Shown: in pieces, positions 58,471 through 64,000 of the stretch | How the letters are laid out: each line of letters begins with the position of its first letter | How positions within the stretch are numbered: position 1 is the stretch's first letter | Assembly (NCBI RefSeq): GCF_014648435.1 | Contig: NZ_BMRC01000022.1 | Span: forward strand, 100,592-164,591 | Source of the DNA: Nonomuraea spiralis | GTDB taxonomy: Bacteria > Actinomycetota > Actinomycetes > Streptosporangiales > Streptosporangiaceae | Length of the DNA stretch: 64,000 bases | Direction of reading: 5' to 3' | Made by a program: the position numbers and the translations under genes | Notes under the pieces: model-generated | Databases searched by the model: none | Told to the model about the DNA's origin: nothing | What the model saw: the letters and a program-made list of their open reading frames with translations, nothing else

Positions 58471-59589
58471 ATGGCTGCGGAAGTCACTGCGGAGGCATGG
58501 GCCGGCGTGTCGGCGCTTCTGGACTCCTATCTGCGGATCTCGGCTGCCGATCAGCTGGTGATTCTGTACACGGCCGAATGCCGCCCGCCCGCGGCCTGGA
58601 TCCTGGTCGCGGCGCAGGAACTGGGGCTATCCCCCGTCGCGCTCGCCATGCGGCCCATGAAGGACCCCGGTCTCGCCTCTCGCCTGCGCGAGGCGCTGCT
58701 TCCCTCGGTACGCCTGTCCAACCGGGTGGTGATTCTCACGCTGGAGAAGAACAGCGTGTCCCACTTCGCCGTTCTGCAGGAAGCCCAGGACCTGCTCGGC
58801 GATGACCGTTGCGATGTCGTACGCGTCACCAACGCCGGTTCCGAGCTCTTCTCCCATGCCTTCAACACCACGCCCGGGGAGCTGAGCGCGTACAACGCCT
58901 CGCTCTATGGGCGTTTGCGGGCGGCGAGGAAGGTCACCATCCGAACCCCGCGTGGCACGCACCTGGAAATCGAACTCGATCACGAGCGTTTCACCTGGAC
59001 CAGTAATCGGGGCACCCTCAGGAAGGGCTCCTTTCTGGTGCTGCCCGCCGGCGAGCTCGCGACCTATCCGGCCCGTATCAATGGACGCCTCGTCGCCGAC
59101 GCCGCCTTCAACGCCAACATCTACACGACGCTGGACTCACGCCTCGGTGCCCGTCCCGTGACCGTCGACATCGTGGAAGGGCAGGCTGTGGACTTTTCGT
59201 GCGACGATGCCCAGGTCGCCGAACTGATCGAGATGTGCTGGGCCGTTCCGCACGCACGTCGCGTGGGTGAGCTGGGCTTCGGCACCAACGCCGGCATCGA
59301 CCGGCTCGTTCCGCTCAACTCCCACATCAACGAACGCTTTCCTGGCGTTCACATCGGCTTCGGGGAGCACAATCAGCCGTTGCAGATCGTCGACTACCGC
59401 TGCGACGTTCATTTCGATCTCATCGCGACGGGCGGCATCGTCACTCTGGATGACGGAAGTGAGATCGATCTGTCGAGACCGGCGGATGACGGGACACCAC
59501 ATCCCGACGGTGTCAACGACGAGGACATCGACGGAGACTGTTGCGCGCTGAGCTTCGATCAGTGCAGAGTCCTCAGCCTGCCGGCCTAG
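58471..59589 (+). CDS. M29-like metallopeptidase-fold enzyme
   Basis: 372 residues from ATG 58471 with GAGGTGA upstream. The C-terminal half has the M29 (aminopeptidase T/AmpS) pattern: LPAGELATYPARINGRLVAD with E195, GELGFGTNAGI with E267, FPGVHIGFGEHN with H294, E299 and H300, and the H-x-D pair H314/D316 in DVHFDLIA, the expected metal ligands. The same fold is used by the Fe(II) dioxygenase NicX, so oxidation is an alternative to peptide cleavage. A 45-residue acidic tail after the ligands ends in DIDGDCCALSFDQCRVLSLP, which is not part of the usual domain. Probably acts on one of the two peptides. Confidence 0.78.
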   Translation: MAAEVTAEAWAGVSALLDSYLRISAADQLVILYTAECRPPAAWILVAAQELGLSPVALAMRPMKDPGLASRLREALLPSVRLSNRVVILTLEKNSVSHFAVLQEAQDLLGDDRCDVVRVTNAGSELFSHAFNTTPGELSAYNASLYGRLRAARKVTIRTPRGTHLEIELDHERFTWTSNRGTLRKGSFLVLPAGELATYPARINGRLVADAAFNANIYTTLDSRLGARPVTVDIVEGQAVDFSCDDAQVAELIEMCWAVPHARRVGELGFGTNAGIDRLVPLNSHINERFPGVHIGFGEHNQPLQIVDYRCDVHFDLIATGGIVTLDDGSEIDLSRPADDGTPHPDGVNDEDIDGDCCALSFDQCRVLSLPA

Positions 59590-59615
59590 AGCCGGCAATT
59601 CGCCTGGCCGTGCCC

Positions 59616-59685
59616 AAGCGCCGTGACCAAGAGCCGTGCCTAAGAGCCGTGCCTAAGAGCCGTGCCTAAGAGCCGTGACCAAGAG
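59616..59685 (+). repeat. 13-bp tandem repeat reaching the MFS start codon
   Basis: Five full copies of AAGAGCCGTGCCT-type units (59616, 59629, 59642, 59655, 59668) plus a partial sixth. The first and fifth end in GACC instead of GCCT. Each copy contains a GTG, and GTGACCAAGAG of the last copy is the start of the MFS gene (59675). Because 13 is not a multiple of three, each earlier GTG opens a six-codon frame ending in TAA. Confidence 0.9.
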
Positions 59686-60958
59686 AATCGAAGCCGGCAT
59701 GCCCCTCCCCGACGACACAGCTCAAGGTGAAAGGTCCGAAGGCTCCGCGCCACTCACCAGGAACCCGCGTTTCCTTGGTTATCTCGCCACCCGGGCGCAA
59801 TCGCAGATCGGTTCGTCCATCACGGCGACGGCCACCCCGCTCATCGCCGCGACGTGGATGGGTGCGAGTGCCACACAGATGGGGCTGCTTGTCGCCGTCC
59901 CGTTCGTCTCACGGGTCGCCGGCCGGCTCCTGGCGGCCGTCCTGGCTGAGCGCTCACGCTCGCGTGTCACCGCCCTGGCGGCCATTGAGGTGACGTCCGG
60001 TCTGTGCGTCGTCGCCGTCACTCTCTTGGCCGTCACCCACGACCTTTCGATGCCGGGGCTCATCGCCCTGGTCTCGATCATCGCCGGGCTGACCGGGGCG
60101 TTCGGATCCTTCTCCGCGCCTCTTGTCCTGGATCTCGTCGATCCCGGCCGGCTGACCAAGGCCAACGGGGCGATGGCCGGGGTCGCGCACCTCTCCACCA
60201 TTGCCGGGCCCGGGATCTTCGGTCTTCTCCTCCAGTTCCTGGCGATGCCCTTGGTACTGGTCGTGGACGCGATCAGCTATTTCGTGTCGGCCTTCCTGAT
60301 CCTGCCGCTCCGTCAGCGGGCCCTGCCACGCACACAGGTGAGAGTGCCGGACCCCGGCCTTCAAGGCTTCCGGCATATGTTCCGTGGGGATATCAGGATC
60401 TATATGGCGGGTGCCGCGCTCATCTGCCTGATCAATGGCGCTGTCATCGCCCTGCTCCCTTTGTACGCGACGCATGATCTCGGCCTGTCGGCCAGCGCTT
60501 ACGCGGTCATCCTGGCAACCGGCGCGGCCGGCGGCGTCATCGGATCCGCCACCGCCTCCTTCTGGGAGACGAAGCTCGGCAGGAACCGTGCGGCGTTCGT
60601 GGCGGGCGCCCTGGCCACGGGGGCGACGGGATTCCTCGCGTTCGTGGACAAGGGCTTGTCCGGGGCGCTGGGCTGCGGTGCCTATGAACTGGTCGGCAGC
60701 GCCGGCGGCAGCGTATTCGTCGTCCTCATGATGTCGTCGATACCCGCATCCGTGCCGTCGGACGCGGTCGCGAGATCAATGGCCGTCGGCGCTCTCGTTC
60801 TTGAGCTCGGCACGGCGATCGGAGCGGCAGCCGGTGGAATCATGGGAACGGCTGCCGGCATCCGTTCGACCGTGGAGCTCTGCCTGTACGTCGCCGCCAC
60901 CGCGCTCCTGGCCGTCGCCCTGCGAGGCGGCCTGTCGGCCGTGAGGTCTCGTTCCTGA
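59675..60958 (+). CDS. MFS transporter, probable exporter of the cluster product
   Basis: 427 residues from GTG 59675; ATG 59699 is an alternative that avoids the repeat. Twelve helices are expected (YLATRAQSQIGSSITATATP first, LCLYVAATALLAVALRGGLS last). The 2-3 loop AERSRSRVTALAAIEV replaces classical motif A, as in MFS_3/EntS-like exporters of siderophores and macrolides. There is no ribosome site in front of GTG 59675, only the tandem repeat, so expression level may depend on repeat number. Last gene of the cluster, followed by hairpins. Confidence 0.85.
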   Translation: MTKRIEAGMPLPDDTAQGERSEGSAPLTRNPRFLGYLATRAQSQIGSSITATATPLIAATWMGASATQMGLLVAVPFVSRVAGRLLAAVLAERSRSRVTALAAIEVTSGLCVVAVTLLAVTHDLSMPGLIALVSIIAGLTGAFGSFSAPLVLDLVDPGRLTKANGAMAGVAHLSTIAGPGIFGLLLQFLAMPLVLVVDAISYFVSAFLILPLRQRALPRTQVRVPDPGLQGFRHMFRGDIRIYMAGAALICLINGAVIALLPLYATHDLGLSASAYAVILATGAAGGVIGSATASFWETKLGRNRAAFVAGALATGATGFLAFVDKGLSGALGCGAYELVGSAGGSVFVVLMMSSIPASVPSDAVARSMAVGALVLELGTAIGAAAGGIMGTAAGIRSTVELCLYVAATALLAVALRGGLSAVRSRS

Positions 60959-61014
60959 GGACACCAGAGCTGAAGTCCTCCTATGACGGGCAGTCCCCGC
61001 CTATGCCCGCGGGG
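60957..61014 (+). terminator. Double hairpin at the end of the peptide cluster
   Basis: GAGGAC (60957-60962) pairs with GTCCTC (60975-60980), starting inside the MFS stop codon. CCCCGC (60995-61000) pairs with GCGGGG (61009-61014). Both are short, and together they are the only terminator-like signal after the operon. Confidence 0.45.
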
Positions 61015-61214
61015 CCGGGCTCAGTCGCCGGGTGAGAAACCGTTCGAGTCTCGCCCCGGCAGCGGAAGCAGCGCGGTGGCAGAACCGGTTGCGTCACCTG
61101 GCCTCCCGAGCGTCGATCGAGCCTGATCAACGCCATCCAGCTGGCAGGAGTGTCCTACACGCCAACCCGGCGATCATTTCCGGTCACAGCACCAGGACTC
61201 CCTCTCGGCGGCGA

Positions 61215-61610
61215 TCAGGGCGGCGCGCAGCGCTCGTACGTCGGAGCCAATCGGCGCAGCCCGGCCGCCAGCGCCGCGTCGTCGCCCGCCATGAACGGAC
61301 CCTGCAGCCCACCGACGATGCGGGCCTGCTCGGCGGCGATGGCCGCGCCCGCGTCGAGGCGTAGGGACGACAGGCAGACCGCCAGGTCGTTGAGGCGGCG
61401 GGCGCCCACTCGCACCACGAACGTCTGCCACAGCGTCCTGATCTCGGGATCCAGCCCTTCCTCCACCAGTTCGGCCATGCGCTCGCGCTGGGCCGGCTCC
61501 GCCGCCGTCGCCAGAGATCGATGGCGGTTGGCGGCGAACAGCCGCCTCGACGGCATTCCCGTTGAAGCACTGGCCGCACCCATGACCAGCACCATCAGCG
61601 AGCGCGCCAT
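61215..61610 (-). pseudogene. Unrecognised protein fragment, probably 5'-truncated
   Basis: The reverse strand has a coherent alpha-helical stretch (RERMAELVEEGLDPEIRTLW, RLNDLAVCLSSLRLDAGAAI, AAEQARIVGGLQGPFMAGDD) ending LAPTYERCAPP. Upstream in the frame the residues turn random (MARSLMVLVMGAASASTG), and no ribosome site is seen. It may be the C-terminal part of a regulator, but I cannot name the family. Confidence 0.35.
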
Positions 61611-61866
61611 GCATGGCCTTATGTTGAGCCAGCTCCACCTCGCGGCTACAGGCGCACGCTCTGATCGGCGTCAATGTCAGGATCACGAAAGCCGTCGAGC
61701 TCAGGCTCATGCGTCCGGCTCTGACCCGTCGTTCACCCTTGATCGATTGGGAGCGCATTGGGAACGACACACCGTAGACCACCGGTGTCAGCCATAGATG
61801 GCCGGACACAAAGCGAGATGCCCGTCACCGCGTTTCCGCTGGTGACGGGCATCTTCCCGCTGGTGT

Positions 61867-61915
61867 GGCAGGTGCAAGGTTCGAACTTGCGTAGGCTGAG
61901 CCGACGGTTTTACAG
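61867..61915 (-). tRNA. 3' part of tRNA-Tyr (GTA), probable attachment-site copy
   Basis: On the reverse strand the anticodon loop CTGTAAA (61915-61909), a long variable arm (CCGTCGGCTCAGCCTACGC overlapping into the T-stem), a perfect T-arm GCAAG-TTCGAAC-CTTGC read as its complement (61890-61874) and the acceptor strand ACCTGCC (61873-61867) are intact. The 5' half does not fit: the anticodon stem pairs only three of five and no D-arm of normal size is found. A 3'-only tRNA copy is the usual footprint of a tRNA-targeting integrative element. Confidence 0.6.
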
Positions 61916-61958
61916 CTCGTAGCCGTTCCGGCTGAGAGATGGCCTCCGACCTGCGGCG

Positions 61959-62067
61959 GTGCAACATTCCGCCACCTCGATGCCCGAGATCATTGCACGT
62001 ATATTGCACGGCGCTCGCGGGGGCACATGGAACTCATCCCGACCTGCTTGATCTCGAAGTGTTGCAA
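61959..62067. repeat. TTGCA-type short repeats next to the tRNA fragment
   Basis: GTGCAAC (61959-61965), ATTGCAC (61992-61998), ATTGCAC again (62003-62009, 11 bp on) and GTTGCAA (62061-62067) cluster within 110 bp. Such arrays of short repeats beside an attachment core resemble integrase arm-binding sites. Inferred from layout. Confidence 0.4.
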
Positions 62068-62072
62068 TCCGG

Positions 62073-62453
62073 TTAGTTCTCTTCTAGGAAAGTCGCATGT
62101 GATGCCTGTGCGGCTTCGAGCCGGGCGATCACGTGATCGACCTCGAAGTCCCAGCCTCTCGCTCACGCCCCCGACCAGTTGATCCCAACCAGCAGGTCAT
62201 CCCTCTTGAGATCAGGCAGCCACTCGAGTACCCAGTTGTCGATGTCGATCTCCGTGAGCTCCATCGAGGCATAAGCGGGCACCGTCCGAATGATCTTGTC
62301 CGCTCGGGACCGCGATGACCAGAACGGGATGCTTCGCCGTCCGCTAGGAGTCATCAGAGCTGGGCAGCCGTTCTCGTCTTGAAGTGTCCACACTGCGCGG
62401 TTGGATGCAAGAGCGCGGAAGAACGCCGCCGCCTGCGCTCCACTCTGGCTCAC
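62073..62453 (-). pseudogene. DUF2750 family gene with in-frame stop codon
   Basis: From GTG 62453 the reverse strand reads QAAAFFRALASNRAVWTLQD ... IPFWSSRSRADKIIRTVPAY ... IDNWVLEWLPDLKRDDLLVG, INWSGA and then TGA (62163-62165). In the same frame it continues ARGWDFEVDHVIARLEAAQA to a TAA at 62073. DUF2750 proteins normally continue past the NWSG motif with a G-x-D/E-V-type tail, so the TGA is premature. The first 96 residues may still fold. A single base change or stop read-through would restore a 126-residue product. Confidence 0.72.
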
Positions 62454-62696
62454 GCCGACACGGTATCAACAGCGAAAGCCGCAGGGAACGCTTGCCCTCG
62501 TCCCCCGATCATCCGCCTGTGCCCGCAGCTCGGCGGTGACCCCGTGCTCAGGACTCACAACCACCGCCTGAATGATCACAGTCATCGGAGCCAAGCGCCC
62601 GCGGGGCGGGCTCAAGAGAATGCCTACGGGGTCTAGCAATCTGGGCTACGCTGCTCTCTAGCAATGTGATGGCTCACTCATGGCGACAAAGGAAGC

Positions 62697-62761
62697 CAGT
62701 GGGCTGTCATCGCTCAGAGTAATTGCGCTGAACACCCACTGTGAGCAGGGGCGTTCAGCGC
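62697..62761 (+). ncRNA. Possible H-type RNA pseudoknot in the leader of a small gene
   Basis: CAGTGGG (62697-62703) can pair with CCCACTG (62735-62741). GCGCTGAAC (62725-62733) can pair with GTTCAGCGC (62753-62761). The order 5'S1-5'S2-3'S1-3'S2 is exactly that of an H-type pseudoknot, with one base between 5'S2 and 3'S1. A T-rich stretch (TTTTGCGTTTT) and the ribosome site AAAGGAGGTGA follow. No known riboswitch class was recognised. Confidence 0.4.
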
Positions 62762-62794
62762 TTTTGCGTTTTCCGGCAAAGGAGGTGATGAGAG

Positions 62795-62938
62795 TTGGAG
62801 GCGCTCGCGACCGAGATCGGACGTACAGTGCGGCTTGCCATTGGGACGTGGGGCCGCACGGTACGCCTCGCAGTGCTTCTCGCAGCAGCGGGAGCACTCT
62901 TTTGGGCGATTAGACAGTTGCCGTTGATCGCCTGGTAG
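62795..62938 (+). CDS. Small one-helix membrane protein
   Basis: 47 residues from TTG 62795, preceded nine bases upstream by AAAGGAGGTGA, which matches the 16S rRNA tail almost perfectly. The product begins MEALATEIGRTVRLAIGTWG, continues RTVRLAVLLAAAGALFWAIR and ends QLPLIAW: two short basic repeats (G-R-T-V-R-L-A) and one membrane helix. Another frame (ATG 62788) would place the ribosome site too close. Small proteins of this form occur in actinomycete integrative elements. Function unknown. Confidence 0.5.
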   Translation: MEALATEIGRTVRLAIGTWGRTVRLAVLLAAAGALFWAIRQLPLIAW

Positions 62939-62945
62939 ACGCCGC

Positions 62946-63004
62946 GCCCAGAACCTGAGTACCGTGCACGATGTCGAAGGATCCACAGTACACAGGTTCT
63001 GGGC
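62946..63004. terminator. Inverted repeat after the small membrane protein gene
   Basis: GCCCAGAACCTG (62946-62957) is perfectly complementary to CAGGTTCTGGGC (62993-63004), 12 bp around a 35-base loop that contains GTAC near each end and can extend the stem. It begins eight bases after the small gene's stop. Terminator or 3' structure is the simplest reading. Confidence 0.5.
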
Positions 63005-63189
63005 CTCTGCGGACTCGAAGCCGCCTTGAGGCCTCTGCTGATCGCGGCCTGGAAACTTGGCCTGCGGCTACGCCGCGGGCCGCCGACTGCCACTAGGTTG
63101 CGTCCACGGGAGCTCCCAACCGCGGATGTAATACTCCATCGGATGGGCGGTGCCCGCGGGCAAAATCGCACCGGTACAGCGGGGCGATG

Positions 63190-63385
63190 ACAATAGGCAT
63201 GTTGCCGGTCAGTGTGACACCGAACTCCCCCACTTCGTGCGGACCGGCCAGATTGGTAGCAGAAGACCCAGCCGACAGCGCACCATCCGTACAGACACGA
63301 CGAAGCTGTCGTTCGGGCCCAAGTACGCGCGCACTTCTTCATAGAGGCGAGCTGTCTCGGCTTCCGCCAGGCGTCACGCTTCCGA
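63190..63385 (-). pseudogene. Decayed unknown gene
   Basis: The reverse strand has protein-like pieces in different frames: LAEAETARLYEEVRAYLGPN and DSFVVSVRMV in one, then GEFGVTLTGNMPIVIAPLYR in another. They could belong to one former protein interrupted by a frameshift. No family recognised. Confidence 0.3.
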
Positions 63386-64000
63386 CCCAGTCAGCACTCG
63401 TCCATCGTGATGTGCGGTGGCCTGCCGTCACCCTCCAAGCAGGGATGCCGCACGGGAGAAGACTCCAACCACGTCACTCAGTGAGTCGTGCTGAGGAACG
63501 AAGCACGAATCGTCGATCGCCCCCAGCAATCTACGGCGACCGGCCATGCAGTGGCGATCGTAAGGGCTGTATCTGTGCGGCGGCGTGGCAATCCCGGCCG
63601 GTGGGGTTCCGTTGGTACGGCGGGGCCGGCGTGCGGTGGCCGGCCCGGTGTCCCGCCGCCGTTCGGGACCGGCCCCCCAGGCCGCACGCCCGGACGGCGG
63701 GCGGGCGGAGGGCCGGGGGTACGGCGGCGCGCCGCGCCGCCGCTTGATCTCTACAAGAACAATCCGGCAACACGATGAATATGAGGCGCGGTCTACCACG
63801 CCGAGGAGCTGACGGCGCCTTCTCTCGTGGCCCCGGCCTTCTTCGTCCGATTGGGACGCCAGCTCACACCAAGGCCGCCTTACGGTAGCTGCGCATACTG
63901 AACGTTTTTCATCCTCGCGCCGCCTGCGCGACTCGGTGATTTTGCAGGACGGCGATGGCCTTGCACAGGTGGCCGGCCTTGGACGGGCTGCAACGTAGCT
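63386..64000. other. Region without supportable genes
   Basis: Several frames are open on both strands, but none has a ribosome site, a recognisable domain or consistent codon use. 63640-63750 is extremely GC-rich with a palindromic GCGGCGCG...CGCGCCGC patch. At the right edge the reverse strand has a helical-looking piece (KAGHLCKAIAVLQNHRVAQA) interrupted by a stop, possibly the edge of another remnant. Confidence 0.3.

Noticed and set aside
59590..59690. CRISPR array
   Set aside because: The 13-bp units are directly adjacent with no spacers.
61174..61809. 211-residue reverse-strand frame through the 61.2-61.8 kb region
   Set aside because: Residues look random (Arg/Gly/Pro-rich), and the better protein-like frame is the one at 61215-61610.
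61867..61960. A complete functional tRNA gene
   Set aside because: The 5' half does not form a D-arm, the anticodon stem pairs only three of five, and the nearest matching acceptor strand gives an oversized molecule.
63880..64000. Transposase or integrase C-terminus at the right edge (reverse strand KAGHLCKAIAVLQNHRVAQA)
   Set aside because: A short helical stretch broken by a stop, with no diagnostic catalytic motif in view.

Overview
The window is high-GC actinomycete chromosome. Many genes start with GTG or TTG, neighbouring genes often overlap by ATGA or GTGA, and the families are typical of filamentous actinobacteria: SARP and LuxR/OmpR two-component regulators, TAP-like peptidases, CU044_5270 proteins and ECF42 with its DGPF partner. 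A Streptosporangiaceae/Nonomuraea-type host is the best guess, but this is inference because no rRNA or other taxonomic marker is present.

Layout. 1-10.5 kb: a partial DUF6232 gene, a GNAT, an ArsR-SRPBCC fusion with a striking tandem operator, an S41 peptidase, and two NarL-type two-component systems (one with a serine hydrolase, one facing an alpha/beta hydrolase). 10.8-19 kb: a TAP-like peptidase, ECF42 with its DGPF/YCII partner, an ECF/CU044_5270 pair and a large subtilase. 19.1-25.6 kb: two more ECF/membrane-partner pairs, the remains of a dead pair, and a DUF6653-MFS-TetR operon. 25.6-34 kb: a scarred junction, a GlxA-type regulator facing a cupin, a TetR/MFS divergon, and a large AAA-TPR-SARP regulator divergent from a secreted protein. 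34-39.5 kb: an OmpR-type two-component system divergent from a lipoprotein and a MacB-like tripartite ABC system. 39.5-47 kb: an ArsR-type regulator, an IMP dehydrogenase, an orphan two-module histidine kinase and a decayed glycosyltransferase. 46.9-52.4 kb: an OmpR-type system followed by a VTC-DUF4956-CotH operon, then an IS remnant.

53.6-61 kb holds the most unusual locus. An AraC-type regulator is followed by a gene for a 61-residue peptide with eight cysteines, a membrane-anchored thioredoxin-fold protein (CGPC), an ABC exporter, an S26 signal peptidase, a second 47-residue peptide gene, an M29-like metalloenzyme and an MFS exporter. All lie on the + strand. Each small-peptide gene is followed by a hairpin, as expected if the peptide is made in excess over the enzymes. 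I read this as an undescribed ribosomally made, probably disulfide-rich, exported peptide system. A 13-bp tandem repeat runs into the start codon of the MFS gene.

61.2-64 kb is decayed, mobile-element-like DNA. It holds the 3' part of a tRNA-Tyr with integrase-arm-like TTGCA repeats, a DUF2750 gene broken by an in-frame TGA, a possible H-type RNA pseudoknot upstream of a 47-residue one-helix protein, and unrecognised remnants.
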